Source of the DNA: an uncultured Alphaproteobacteria bacterium | Lineage (GTDB): Bacteria > Pseudomonadota > Alphaproteobacteria > HIMB59 > GCA-002718135 | Direction: 5' to 3' | Length of the DNA stretch: 64,000 bases | Assembly (NCBI GenBank): GCA_902620425.1 | Contig: CACNHX010000001.1 | Location: 290,311 to 354,310, forward strand | Part shown: positions 35,345 through 45,003 of the stretch, one piece after another | How the letters are laid out: the number at the start of each line of letters is the position of its first letter | Numbering within the stretch: the stretch's first letter is position 1 | Translations under genes and position numbers: made by a program | The notes under the pieces: generated by a model | What the model was told of the DNA's origin: nothing | The model's database searches: none | The model's input: the letters and a program-made list of their open reading frames with translations, nothing else

Positions 35345-36375
35345 CTAATTGTGCACCTTGATGATTTGTTAACTTCTATTTTCCCAATTTCAAAAATATC
35401 TAAATTTTCATCTTTTATTAATTGCTCAAATTCTTTGTAATTATTTTTTGAAATAGTCATTATTAAACCTATTCCACAATTAAAGGTCTTCAACATTTCT
35501 TCATCTGAAATGTTAGATAAACTTTGAAACCATTGGAAAATTTCTTCATCACAAATAAATTTTTTATCAATCCTTACTGATAAATTTGCAGATAGCATTC
35601 TTGGTGCATTACCAATAATACCTCCACCTGTAATATGAGAAATACCGTTGATAAGATTTGTTGTTAAAATTTTTTTTAAAAAAGGAAAATATAATTTTGT
35701 TGGAGCCATTAAGGCTGCTGCATTTGTTTCGTAAGATGATTGAAATTCTGTTTTTTCATGCAGATCTATATTTTTATCTTTTAAAACTTTTCGAATGAGA
35801 GAATATCCATTTGAATGAAAACCCGAAGATCTGATCCCATATAGAAGATCATCTTCTTTCATGAGATCTCTTTTAGGTAGAATTTTTTTTCTCTCTACTG
35901 CACCAACACAAAATCCAGCAAAATCAAAATCATCTTTTTTATAGAGCCCAGGCATCTCTGCTGTTTCACCACCAATAAGGGAGCAATTATTTATCCTGCA
36001 AGCTTCAGTGATGCTTTTCATAATTTTTAAAAAAGAATTTTTATCAATCTTGGAAGAAGCATAGTAATCTAAAAAAAATAATGGCTCTGCACCGTGGCAA
36101 AGAATATCATTAAGGCACATACCAACAAGATCATGACCCAAACCATCTAAAATGTCAGTTTCAATCCCTAGTAATATTTTTGTCCCTATTCCATCTGTAC
36201 CAGAGACCAATAAAGGATCTTCATATCCACAATTTTTAAGATCAAAAATACCCCCAAATCCTCCAATTTTATCAAAATTTCCGTTTCTGTTAGTTGATTT
36301 GCTTAACTCAGAAATATCTTCAACAAGGGCATCTGTATTTTCTATATCAACACCTGCTTCTTTATATGTTGTCAT
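35341..36375 (-). CDS. purM: Phosphoribosylformylglycinamidine cyclo-ligase
   Basis: 344 residues. PurM motifs: 'YKEAGVDI', 'GGFGGIFDL', 'VSGTDGIGTKILL', 'MCLNDILCHGAEPLFFLDY', 'GGETAEMPG' and 'HITGGGIIGNAPRML'. It closes FGAM to AIR. It is the first gene of the purM-purN-purF-purD-purC unit and diverges from purL, the preceding step, across a 73-base region that should hold both promoters and has two GANTC sites (36394-36398 and 36435-36439). Confidence 0.96.
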   Translation of the reverse strand: MTTYKEAGVDIENTDALVEDISELSKSTNRNGNFDKIGGFGGIFDLKNCGYEDPLLVSGTDGIGTKILLGIETDILDGLGHDLVGMCLNDILCHGAEPLFFLDYYASSKIDKNSFLKIMKSITEACRINNCSLIGGETAEMPGLYKKDDFDFAGFCVGAVERKKILPKRDLMKEDDLLYGIRSSGFHSNGYSLIRKVLKDKNIDLHEKTEFQSSYETNAAALMAPTKLYFPFLKKILTTNLINGISHITGGGIIGNAPRMLSANLSVRIDKKFICDEEIFQWFQSLSNISDEEMLKTFNCGIGLIMTISKNNYKEFEQLIKDENLDIFEIGKIEVNKSSRCTIS

Positions 36376-36448
36376 ATTTAATTAGTTTTAAACGAATCGT
36401 TAACGAGTAAACTATTAATATAGTAAATTAAGTTGATTCGTACTCATA

Positions 36449-39376
36449 ATGACAAATACAATTCAAATTCTCTCGATTGAGAAGACAGGGAAAGAAAGTT
36501 CACTACAAAAAGAACACAATAATAAATCCATCAAAATTATAGATGGATATTTCTTTTCAAGAAATCTTGATGATCAAAAGTTTACTAAAATAAGTAAACT
36601 TATTTCTAATGACGTTTCTCAAACAATATTAACAAAAAAAAATGTAAAAAAGGTTTTATCTAGTTATAGTAATTTTAACTGGGTTGTAGAAATAAAATTT
36701 TTACCAGGTGTAACTGATAATATTGCTACAACTGTAAAAGAGATAATCAAAGATAATCTTAAAAGTAGTTTTAAAAGCTTTGAACTTGGTTCAACAAAAA
36801 TTATTTTAATAAAAGGAAGAAAAGAAGATATTACCAAAATATCTAAAAATGAAGCAAATCCCTTAATTCAAACAATTAAGATTTATCCATTTAAACAATA
36901 TTTAAATAATTTTAAAAAAAATCAATTTAAAATAGAAAAGGTAAAATTACCGAAAAAAAAATATAGTAAAAAAGAAATTAATTTAGATATTTCTGATCAT
37001 CAACTCAGTCTTATTGGTAAACTTGGTATTGAAGAAAATGATAAATCTAGAAGAGGAACACTTGGCTTAGATCTAGAATCTTTAAAAGTCATAAGAAATT
37101 ATTTTTCCACTATAAAACGTAAACCAACAGATGTAGAAATTGAAACATTAGCACAGACGTGGTCCGAGCACTGTAAACACAAAATATTTTCAGCTAAGAT
37201 TGATGATATTCAAGAAGGTATATTTAAAAAATACATTAAAGGTGCTACTGAAAAAATTATTCAATTAAGAAAAGATAATTTTTGTGTTTCTCTTTTTACG
37301 GATAATGCTGGTGGAATAGAATTTAATAAAGATTGGATTATTTGTCATAAAGTTGAAACACATAATACACCTTCAGCCTTAGATCCATTTGGTGGTGCAA
37401 TCACTGGAATTGTTGGTGTTAATAGGGATTGTCTTGGATTTGGGAAAGGAGCAAAACCTATAGCGAATACGTATGCATATTATTTAGCAGACCCAAATAA
37501 AAATTATCAATTGTATCGTCAAAAAAATAAGGATCCAATGCTTCCAGCAAATTTTATTGCGAAGGGTATTATAAGTGGTGTTAGAGTTGGAGGGAATTGT
37601 TCGGGTATTCCTACTCCTCAAGGTAATGTATATTTTGATGACCGGTTTGCAGGAAAGCCCCTTGTATTTTGTGGAACAGTTGGGATTATTCCGAAAAAAA
37701 TTAAAGGAAAATTATCGCATAAGAAGAAAGCTAATCCAGGAGATATCATACTAATGACTGGAGGCAGAGTAGGAAAAGATGGCATTCACGGTGCAACATT
37801 TTCTTCAGAGGAATTAGATCCTAATAGTCCAGTTTCTGCCGTACAAATTGGTGATCCAATAACACAAAAGAAAATGTCTGATGTCATCATTAGAGAATTG
37901 CGTGATGAAAATCTTTACTCGAGCATAACAGATAATGGAGCTGGAGGATTATCATCATCAATTGGAGAAATGGCAAAAGAAAGTGGCGGTTTTATAGTTA
38001 ATCTTGAAAAAGTTCCTCTTAAATATAATGGATTATATCCTTGGGAAATTTGGGTTTCTGAATCGCAAGAAAGAATGACACTAGCAGTACCTCCAGCGAA
38101 CGTAAAAAAAGTTATAAAGAGATTTAATGCAAGAGGTGTGGAAGCAACAATAATTGGTAAATTTATTAAAAAAGATAAAGCCATAGTAAAATACAACAAA
38201 ACTGAAATTCTCAATTTAGATATGGAATTTCTTCATGAAGGTTATCCAAAATTAAATTTAAAAACATCTTTTCCAAAAATTAAAAAAGAAAAGAAAAAAA
38301 TAATTAAGAAAAGTTCTTTGATAGATAAGCTACATAAACTTCTCTCTAGTCCAAATATTGTATCAAAAGAATTTATTGCCACGCAATATGATCACGAAGT
38401 ACAAGCTACCTCTATTATAAAACCATTACAAGGCGAAGGCAGAGTTTTTGGAAATGCTACTGCTATTAAACCTCTATTTGATGATGAAAAATCAATAGCT
38501 CTTTCTCAAGCTGCATATCCTCAGTACGCCGAAACAAATCCTTATGATATGGCTGGGTGCTCTATTGATACAGCATATAAAAATTTAATTGTAAGTGGTG
38601 CCAACTCAAAAAAAATTGCAATTCTTGATAACTTTTGTTGGTGCAGCTCAGATGAACCTGATCGCTTATATCAATTGAAAGAAGCAGCAAAAGCTTGTTA
38701 TGATTATGCAGTTGCTTACCAAACACCTTTTATTTCAGGAAAAGATAGTATGTTTAATGATTTTAAAGGTTTTGATAAAACTGGAAAATCAGTAAAAATT
38801 TCAATACCTCCAACATTGCTGATTTCTTCTATTGGAGTGGTAGATAAAATTTCACACTTAACAAAAATGACATCCGATGATGGTGATATACTTTTAGTTT
38901 TAGGAAATACCCATAATGAATTACTGGATAGTGTTTATTCCAAAATTATAGGTTATGAAAAATCAAAAAATCCAGTTGTAAATAGCAAGGATGCACTTCG
39001 CACATATAGAAATTTTGAAAAAGCTAATAAACTAGGAATTATAAATTCTGCAATTGGAATAGATTTGGGTGGAATTGGAATTGCAGTTACAAAGATGGCA
39101 ATTGCTTCAAAGAAAGGTTTAACCATTGATTTAAAACTAAAAAATAAAATCTCAGTTGACCAATTTTTATTTTCTGAATCACAAAGTAGAATTCTTGTTT
39201 CCATAAAAAAAAATAAGTTAGCCAATTTTAAAAAAGTATTTAAAGGTTCTGATTATACAATTATTGGCAAATGTACGGGCTCAGATGTAGTTAAGTTTAA
39301 AGATAACAAAAAAATTATTAGAGGTAAAATTTCAGATTTTGCTAAGTCATACAAACAAAATATTAAAGGGTTATGA
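36449..39376 (+). CDS. purL: Phosphoribosylformylglycinamidine synthase, PurS-PurL fusion
   Basis: 975 residues, longer than the stand-alone PurL (about 740). The first 170 residues look like a doubled PurS-like part ('VVEIKFLPGVTDNIATTVKEII'). The PurL body has the 'LAQTWSEHCKHKIF' active-site motif (about residues 232-245), 'HNTPSALDPFGGAITGIVGVNRD', 'ITDNGAGGLSSSIGEMAK' and a second half starting near 'QYDHEVQATSIIKPLQG'. It makes FGAM from FGAR using ammonia from PurQ, encoded next with a 4-base overlap. The typical alphaproteobacterial set is three separate genes purS, purQ and purL, so this layout is unusual. Confidence 0.93.
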   Translation: MTNTIQILSIEKTGKESSLQKEHNNKSIKIIDGYFFSRNLDDQKFTKISKLISNDVSQTILTKKNVKKVLSSYSNFNWVVEIKFLPGVTDNIATTVKEIIKDNLKSSFKSFELGSTKIILIKGRKEDITKISKNEANPLIQTIKIYPFKQYLNNFKKNQFKIEKVKLPKKKYSKKEINLDISDHQLSLIGKLGIEENDKSRRGTLGLDLESLKVIRNYFSTIKRKPTDVEIETLAQTWSEHCKHKIFSAKIDDIQEGIFKKYIKGATEKIIQLRKDNFCVSLFTDNAGGIEFNKDWIICHKVETHNTPSALDPFGGAITGIVGVNRDCLGFGKGAKPIANTYAYYLADPNKNYQLYRQKNKDPMLPANFIAKGIISGVRVGGNCSGIPTPQGNVYFDDRFAGKPLVFCGTVGIIPKKIKGKLSHKKKANPGDIILMTGGRVGKDGIHGATFSSEELDPNSPVSAVQIGDPITQKKMSDVIIRELRDENLYSSITDNGAGGLSSSIGEMAKESGGFIVNLEKVPLKYNGLYPWEIWVSESQERMTLAVPPANVKKVIKRFNARGVEATIIGKFIKKDKAIVKYNKTEILNLDMEFLHEGYPKLNLKTSFPKIKKEKKKIIKKSSLIDKLHKLLSSPNIVSKEFIATQYDHEVQATSIIKPLQGEGRVFGNATAIKPLFDDEKSIALSQAAYPQYAETNPYDMAGCSIDTAYKNLIVSGANSKKIAILDNFCWCSSDEPDRLYQLKEAAKACYDYAVAYQTPFISGKDSMFNDFKGFDKTGKSVKISIPPTLLISSIGVVDKISHLTKMTSDDGDILLVLGNTHNELLDSVYSKIIGYEKSKNPVVNSKDALRTYRNFEKANKLGIINSAIGIDLGGIGIAVTKMAIASKKGLTIDLKLKNKISVDQFLFSESQSRILVSIKKNKLANFKKVFKGSDYTIIGKCTGSDVVKFKDNKKIIRGKISDFAKSYKQNIKGL

Positions 39377-40137
39377 ACGTATTAGTCTTATCAGGTTATG
39401 GTATTAATTGTGAAAATGAAACACTACATGCATTTGAAGTAGTAGGCTTTAAAGGAAAAATTGTTCATATTAATGATCTAATACAAAATCCTAAACAACT
39501 TAATAACTATCAAGTATTCGCTATACCTGGTGGTTTTTCGTATGGTGATGATACAGGTTCAGGAAATGCAATGGCGAAAAAAATTCTGACGAATTTGTAT
39601 GATCAGCTAATAGATTTTTCATTAAAAGATAAATTAATTATAGGCATTTGTAATGGATGCCAGATATTAATTAATCTTGGGTTAGTTCCAAGCCTAAATA
39701 AAAAAGATCCAGAAGTTGCAATGATTGAAAATAAATCTGGGAGCTATGAGTGTCGATGGGTGGATGTAAAAGTAAATAATAATAAATCACCATGGCTAAA
39801 AAATATTAGTATCTTAAACTTACCTGTCGCCCATCAAGAGGGGCAATTCATGATACCTATTAATCTACTTAAAAGTATCAAAGCTAATAACCTTATTGGC
39901 TTACAATACATCAATAACCATAAAAAATTAGCAAAAGGTCAGTTTCCCTTTAATCCTAATGGATCTAAAGATGATATAGCTGCGTTAACAAATCAAAATG
40001 GGAATATTCTTGCAATGATGCCTCACCCAGAAAGAGCATTTTATCATTATCATGTTCCAAATTGGCAAAACAATACTTCTAAAAAATTCGGTGATGGGTA
40101 TAAAATTTTTATGAACGCAAAAAAATTCTTTGCATAA
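39373..40137 (+). CDS. purQ: FGAM synthase glutaminase subunit
   Basis: A 254-residue class I glutamine amidotransferase. Nucleophile elbow 'GICNGCQILINLG' and the His-Glu pair in 'MMPHPERAFYHYH'. It frees ammonia from glutamine for PurL. It starts inside the purL stop (ATGA). The end of the gene meets convergent mutY with 1 base between the stop codons. Confidence 0.94.
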   Translation: MNVLVLSGYGINCENETLHAFEVVGFKGKIVHINDLIQNPKQLNNYQVFAIPGGFSYGDDTGSGNAMAKKILTNLYDQLIDFSLKDKLIIGICNGCQILINLGLVPSLNKKDPEVAMIENKSGSYECRWVDVKVNNNKSPWLKNISILNLPVAHQEGQFMIPINLLKSIKANNLIGLQYINNHKKLAKGQFPFNPNGSKDDIAALTNQNGNILAMMPHPERAFYHYHVPNWQNNTSKKFGDGYKIFMNAKKFFA

Positions 40138-40138
40138 A

Positions 40139-41188
40139 TTATACTGCTATATCTACTATTTTTTTCATAACAGTTGGCATTCTAGAACTAGAATAAGATG
40201 ATTTCTTTATCCAATTACTTTTTGTTAATTTCGCTTTTTTAACATTTCCATAAAAAATTTCTGTTTCTAAATCAAAATGACTAAATGAATATTCAAATGA
40301 ACCTTTAGATTGTAATTTTGTTTTTATTTTTTGTATGTCTTCATCAGTAGTTAGCAATTTTTTATTTTTAACCCAGACATCATTTGGTACTTCAAGCATA
40401 GAGGCCAACATTCCTTTATTTGGTCTACTTCGTACTAGGATTTCATTCTTTTCATTCACAATTACGTAAGCTCTTGTGTACTTTACTGGCTTATTACTTT
40501 TCTTTTTTTGTTTAAAAGGAATTTTTTGCTGTAAATTCTTTTTATATGATTGGCAAAATTTATTAATTCCACAAATATTACATTTAGGGTTTCGTGGAAG
40601 GCAGATCTCTGATCCGTAATCCATAAAAGACTGAATTAAGTTTGAAGAATATTTATCTGAGATGAATTTATTTCCCAAATCTTTAAGTTTATTTTTTACT
40701 TTATTAATTGGTTTATCGATAGCATGTAACCTAACCAAAATTCTCTCAATATTAGCATCAAGTGGCATGACTGATTTATTATATCCAATTCCAAGAATTG
40801 CTTTTGCAGTGTAATCTCCAATACCTGGAAGTTGGATGAGTTCATCATAAGTTTCTGGTATTTTATTTTTAAAATTATTTTTAATTATTTTTGCAGACTT
40901 TAATAAATTTCTCGCTCTTGAATAATAACCAAGACCTGACCAGAATTTCAAGATATTTGGCTCTGAAGTTTGCGCTAATTTATTTAGTGAAGGCCATTTT
41001 AAAATAAATTCATTAAATTTATTTTTTACGGTATTAACTGTTGTTTGTTGAAGCATATACTCACTTACAAACACAAAGTATGGATGAGGTAAATTTAGAT
41101 TATTTTTCTTCCGCCATGGTAGTTTTCTGGCATTCATAGAATACCATTGAAGTAAAAACTTTATTACTTGTGTTTCGTGTTTAAACAT
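40139..41188 (-). CDS. mutY: A/G-specific adenine glycosylase
   Basis: 349 residues. 'PYFVFVSEYMLQQTTVNTV' carries the catalytic Glu, 'LPGIGDYTAKAILG' is the helix-hairpin-helix, 'PLDANIERIL' has the catalytic Asp, and the Fe-S cysteines are all present in 'CLPRNPKCNICGINKFC' (C-x6-C-x2-C-x5-C). A C-terminal NUDIX-like domain for 8-oxoG recognition starts near residue 235. It removes adenine mispaired with 8-oxoguanine. Divergent from the DUF721 gene. Confidence 0.94.
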   Translation of the reverse strand: MFKHETQVIKFLLQWYSMNARKLPWRKKNNLNLPHPYFVFVSEYMLQQTTVNTVKNKFNEFILKWPSLNKLAQTSEPNILKFWSGLGYYSRARNLLKSAKIIKNNFKNKIPETYDELIQLPGIGDYTAKAILGIGYNKSVMPLDANIERILVRLHAIDKPINKVKNKLKDLGNKFISDKYSSNLIQSFMDYGSEICLPRNPKCNICGINKFCQSYKKNLQQKIPFKQKKKSNKPVKYTRAYVIVNEKNEILVRSRPNKGMLASMLEVPNDVWVKNKKLLTTDEDIQKIKTKLQSKGSFEYSFSHFDLETEIFYGNVKKAKLTKSNWIKKSSYSSSRMPTVMKKIVDIAV

Positions 41189-41221
41189 ATTGCTTTCATA
41201 TTTAGGTACTATAAATTATTT

Positions 41222-41743
41222 ATGCATATGGACAAAAAAAATTTAAAACAAAAAAGAACATTTGTTCCACAATCTATTGGCGATACTCTGAGGAGGGTAA
41301 ATAGAAAATTTTCCTCTAAATATAATCGTACAGAATTTGTAATTAACTCCAAATGGCCTGAAATTGTTGGTAGTTATTTTAAAGAATATTCAGAGCCGTT
41401 AAATGTTTCAAGGGTGCGTGATTTTGAAAATGATTTAGGCGAGACGGTATATAAAAATTATCTAAATGTGAGTGTTGCACCGGCCGCAGCCATTGAGTTT
41501 CAACACTTTAAGGACACTATAATTGAAAAAATTAATACTTATTTTGGCTATAAAGCTATAATGGACTTGAGAATTCATCAAAATTACATACCTAAACATA
41601 CGTATATGAAACAAAGTAAGAAAAAACAAATAAACAAAGATGACATAAGATTTGTTGAAGAAAACGTTAAAGAATTTCAAAATTTAGATTTGAAAAAATC
41701 GCTATTAAATTTAGGTAATAAAATTACAACTGAGGACAAATGA
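41222..41743 (+). CDS. DUF721/DciA-like protein
   Basis: 173 residues from ATG 41222; a second ATG is at 41228. An upstream ATG at 41168 would overlap mutY and add a hydrophobic non-conserved start, so it is rejected. The domain marks are 'IGDTLRRVNRKF', 'INSKWPEIVGSYFKEYSEPL' and 'LNVSVAPAAAIEFQHFKDTIIEKINTYFG'. DUF721 proteins related to DciA help load the replicative helicase. The order mutY / DUF721 / dsbA-like / smc is, from memory, a conserved alphaproteobacterial arrangement. Confidence 0.8.
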   Translation: MHMDKKNLKQKRTFVPQSIGDTLRRVNRKFSSKYNRTEFVINSKWPEIVGSYFKEYSEPLNVSRVRDFENDLGETVYKNYLNVSVAPAAAIEFQHFKDTIIEKINTYFGYKAIMDLRIHQNYIPKHTYMKQSKKKQINKDDIRFVEENVKEFQNLDLKKSLLNLGNKITTEDK

Positions 41744-42354
41744 TGAAAATTAGAATTTTATTAACTTCTATTATACTATCACTACTTTTTATTAATGCCA
41801 AAGCAGCTGAAAATTCAATACTAGATGTTAAAGATAATGATTTTTATATTGGAGAAGAAAATGCTCCAATCACAATTATAGAATATGCTTCAATGTCTTG
41901 TAGTCACTGTGCAGATTTTCATAATGATACTCTAGCAGAATTAAAAAAAGAGTTTATTGATACTGGTAAAGTTAAGTTTATTTTTCGTGATTTTCCCTTT
42001 AATTATCCGGCTCTTGCTGGAAGTATGATTTTAAGATGTGTACCCGAAGATGTAAGATACGATTATATGAATGGGCTTTATAAACTTCAAAATAGTTGGG
42101 TTAATAGAGATCATTCAAAAACAAGATCTGAGTTATACAAAATAATGCAAAGTGGCGGTATGCAACAAGAAGATTTTGATGCATGTTTAAGTAATGTGGA
42201 TTTAGAGAATCAATTACTTGAAAGTGTAATGGAAGCGCAAAGAGAATATAAAATAGGCTCCACTCCGTCATTCATAGTTAATGGAGTTTTATATTCCGGG
42301 AATAAAAACATAAAAGAGTTTAGACAAATCATCGATAAAATATTATCACAATAG
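41740..42354 (+). CDS. DsbA-family thiol:disulfide oxidoreductase
   Basis: 204 residues with a signal peptide (about 4-22, ending AKAA). The thioredoxin-fold motif 'EYASMSCSHCADFH' holds the C-S-H-C active site, and 'GSTPSFIVNG' gives the cis-Pro loop. It is the Thioredoxin_4/DsbA type that forms or repairs disulfides in the periplasm; the exported Cys-rich protein at 1271 is a possible client (inference). GAGG at 41732-41735 serves either ATG 41740 or the second ATG 41743; the second gives the more usual spacing. Overlaps the DUF721 stop. Confidence 0.9.
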   Translation: MMKIRILLTSIILSLLFINAKAAENSILDVKDNDFYIGEENAPITIIEYASMSCSHCADFHNDTLAELKKEFIDTGKVKFIFRDFPFNYPALAGSMILRCVPEDVRYDYMNGLYKLQNSWVNRDHSKTRSELYKIMQSGGMQQEDFDACLSNVDLENQLLESVMEAQREYKIGSTPSFIVNGVLYSGNKNIKEFRQIIDKILSQ

Positions 42355-42357
42355 TTG

Positions 42358-45003
42358 ATGATTAATTTTAGGACCCTTAAGGTCAAAGGCTTTAAGTCTT
42401 TTGTTGAACCAACAGAAATTTTGATTGAAAATGGCTTAACAGGTATTGTTGGTCCAAACGGATGTGGTAAATCGAATCTTGTAGAGGCTTTTAGGTTTGT
42501 TATGGGTGAACTTTCTCCAAAACAAATGAGAGGAAGTGAATTAGACGATGTAATCTTTAATGGAACAGATGATAGACCAGCGTGGGATATTGCCGAGGTT
42601 ACTATAGATTTAGATAATAAAGCAAGAAAAGCACCAAGTATTTTCAATGAAAATGATACCATTGAAGTAACTAGAAGAATTTGGCGAGGTGAAGGTTCAG
42701 AATATAGAGTTAATGGCAAGGAGGTGCGATTAAAAGATGTACAATTGCTATTTGCTGATGCAGCAACAGGTGCTCGTTCAACATCGATGGTTAGTCAAGG
42801 AAGAGTTGGAGCTATTATCGCAGCTAAACCTGAACAAAGAAGGACATTACTGGAAGAGGCTGCAGGAATTACAGGTCTGCATTCAAGAAGACACGAAGCT
42901 GAATTACGATTAAATGCTACTGAAAATAACTTAGAGCGTGTTAAGGACGTATTAAAAGCACAAGATGAACAACTTACAATATTAAAGAAACAATCAAAAC
43001 AAGCTGAAAGATATAAGTATATTCAAAAAGATATTACAAAAGCAAGAGCAAGATTATTTTACAAAAAATGGATTGATGAAAAAGATAAATTAAAAAATGC
43101 AAATGAAAAAATTCAATCTGAAACAAATATTGTAAATGACCAAACACAAGTTGTAGCACAAATAAATGTTGAATTTGAAAAAGTTCAAGAAAGTCTTCCA
43201 AACCTTAGACTCCAAGAAAGTAAGATTGCAGCTGAGCTGCAGAAATATTCAATTAGTTTAGAAAATCAAGAAAAAGAAATTGAAAGAGCAAATATTGCAG
43301 TAGATGAAACGAAAGTCCGTATAGAGCAAATTAAAAATGATATTGATAGAGAGAAGTTTTTATTCGAAGATGCAAAACAGAATCTTGAAAGAGTACAGGA
43401 AGAAAAATCAATTCTGTTAAAACAACAAGGTGATCTTTTTATTCAAACTGATGATGATTTAAATACTGAAAATGGTACTAATAAAAAAAATAATAATCCA
43501 ATAATTGATTATCTAGACTTTGAAGATGGTCTTGAACAAGCAATTGCTGCAGTTTTTTCAGATGAGTTAATTGCATCTATCGATGAAGAACAAAGTATTT
43601 TTTGGAGAAAATTGGATGTGGAAGATTCTTCCTTTAATTCAGAAATTACAAAATTTTCCTCTCTAATCAAAGCTCCAGATAATTTGAAAAAGAAGTTAGA
43701 ATTTGTTGGATTAATAGAAAATAAAGAAAATATTTTAGAAATTCAAAAAAACTTAAAACCAGGACAAATATTAGTTAGCAAACTAGGAGAAATTTGGAGA
43801 TGGGATGGATATGTATCTAAAGGTAAACAAAATAATTCTACTAAAGCTATATTAGAGCAACTAAAAAATAGAAGAATAAAGCAATTGAGTGCAGAAGAAA
43901 AACAATGGAATGATATTTCTGCAAAAGCAAATCAAAGAATAGAAGAATTAAATTCAAGACAAAGTTCATTAATTGGTGAATTATCAAATCTCCAATCCGT
44001 TCCTGAAGATGTATCAAGTGAAAAATTAAAAATACAAAAATTGATTGATGAAAATAAGAATTCTTACGAGCAAATAGCTGAGCAACTTCGTCAAACTGAA
44101 CAAAATTCTAATGAAATCAATAAGAAATTAAAACTAGAGGAAATTAGATTAAATGAATTGAGAGAAGAGAGAATTAGAACTGAAGGTCAAATCAATACTA
44201 TTAATGAAGCAATTAAATTATTATCTACTCAAGTGAAAGAAAGATTGAGTGTAGATCTAGAAGAACTTTACAATATTGGAGAAATCAATCCAAATAAAGT
44301 TTTAGGCGAGACTGATGATTTAGAAAAAAAGTTAGAGAGACTAATTGGAGAGCAAGAACGTTTAGGTGGTGTAAATCTTCTCGCAGAACAAGAGTCAAAA
44401 GATTTAGAAGAAAAAGTTAATACAATAAAGAAAGATCAAAGCGACCTTTTAAGTGCAATTGCAAAACTAAGAGAAGCAATTGACTCACTGAATACAGAAG
44501 GTAGACAACGCTTACTTGCTGCATATGGAATAGTAAATGAAAATTTTCAAAAGTTATTTACCAGGTTGTTTGGTGGTGGAAAGGCTTACCTCAAGTTTAC
44601 AGATGAGTCAGATCCTCTTCAAGCTGGTTTAGAAATATTTGCTAGTCCTCCTGGAAAAAAATTACAAAATCTAAATTTACTTTCTGGAGGTGAGCAAGCT
44701 CTTACAGCCTTATCATTATTATTTGCTGTATTTTTATCAAATCCAGCTCCAATTTGTGTACTTGATGAGGTTGACGCTCCATTGGATGATACTAATGTTG
44801 ATAGATTTTGTTCATTAGTGGAGGAAATAGCTAAAACTTCTTCAACAAAATTCTTAGTAATAACTCACCATAGAATGACAATGGCAAGAGTAAATAGATT
44901 ATTTGGTGTTACTATGCCTGAAAAAGGTGTATCACAATTAGTTTCCGTTGATCTTGAAAAAGCAATTGAGATAAAAGAGCAAGACACTACCAATGAATTA
45001 TAA
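42358..45003 (+). CDS. smc: Chromosome segregation protein SMC, short-armed
   Basis: 881 residues from the ATG at 42358 (a TTG precedes it). The N-terminal head has Walker A 'GPNGCGKSNLVEAF' (about 32-45), then a coiled coil to about 375, a hinge-like domain at about 380-500 ('DYLDFEDGLEQAIAAVFSDELI', 'LGEIWRWDGYVSKG'), a second coil to about 690, and a C-terminal head with signature 'NLLSGGEQALTAL' and Walker B 'CVLDEVDAPLDD'. Usual bacterial SMC is near 1150-1200 residues, so each arm is clearly shorter here. It condenses and organises the chromosome. Overlaps atpI by 11 bases. Confidence 0.94.
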   Translation: MINFRTLKVKGFKSFVEPTEILIENGLTGIVGPNGCGKSNLVEAFRFVMGELSPKQMRGSELDDVIFNGTDDRPAWDIAEVTIDLDNKARKAPSIFNENDTIEVTRRIWRGEGSEYRVNGKEVRLKDVQLLFADAATGARSTSMVSQGRVGAIIAAKPEQRRTLLEEAAGITGLHSRRHEAELRLNATENNLERVKDVLKAQDEQLTILKKQSKQAERYKYIQKDITKARARLFYKKWIDEKDKLKNANEKIQSETNIVNDQTQVVAQINVEFEKVQESLPNLRLQESKIAAELQKYSISLENQEKEIERANIAVDETKVRIEQIKNDIDREKFLFEDAKQNLERVQEEKSILLKQQGDLFIQTDDDLNTENGTNKKNNNPIIDYLDFEDGLEQAIAAVFSDELIASIDEEQSIFWRKLDVEDSSFNSEITKFSSLIKAPDNLKKKLEFVGLIENKENILEIQKNLKPGQILVSKLGEIWRWDGYVSKGKQNNSTKAILEQLKNRRIKQLSAEEKQWNDISAKANQRIEELNSRQSSLIGELSNLQSVPEDVSSEKLKIQKLIDENKNSYEQIAEQLRQTEQNSNEINKKLKLEEIRLNELREERIRTEGQINTINEAIKLLSTQVKERLSVDLEELYNIGEINPNKVLGETDDLEKKLERLIGEQERLGGVNLLAEQESKDLEEKVNTIKKDQSDLLSAIAKLREAIDSLNTEGRQRLLAAYGIVNENFQKLFTRLFGGGKAYLKFTDESDPLQAGLEIFASPPGKKLQNLNLLSGGEQALTALSLLFAVFLSNPAPICVLDEVDAPLDDTNVDRFCSLVEEIAKTSSTKFLVITHHRMTMARVNRLFGVTMPEKGVSQLVSVDLEKAIEIKEQDTTNEL

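Noticed and set aside
36376..36448. Purine riboswitch or PurR-type operator in the purM-purL gap
   Set aside because: I see only a 5-bp ACTAT/ATAGT hairpin, a GTTAAC and two GANTC sites; nothing matches a known aptamer or PurR box.
41168..41221. Longer N-terminus of the DUF721 protein
   Set aside because: It would overlap mutY and adds hydrophobic residues outside the conserved domain; the ATGs at 41222/41228 fit better.
42210..42719. 169-codon minus-strand frame
   Set aside because: It lies antisense to the dsbA-like end and the smc head domain, both well supported.
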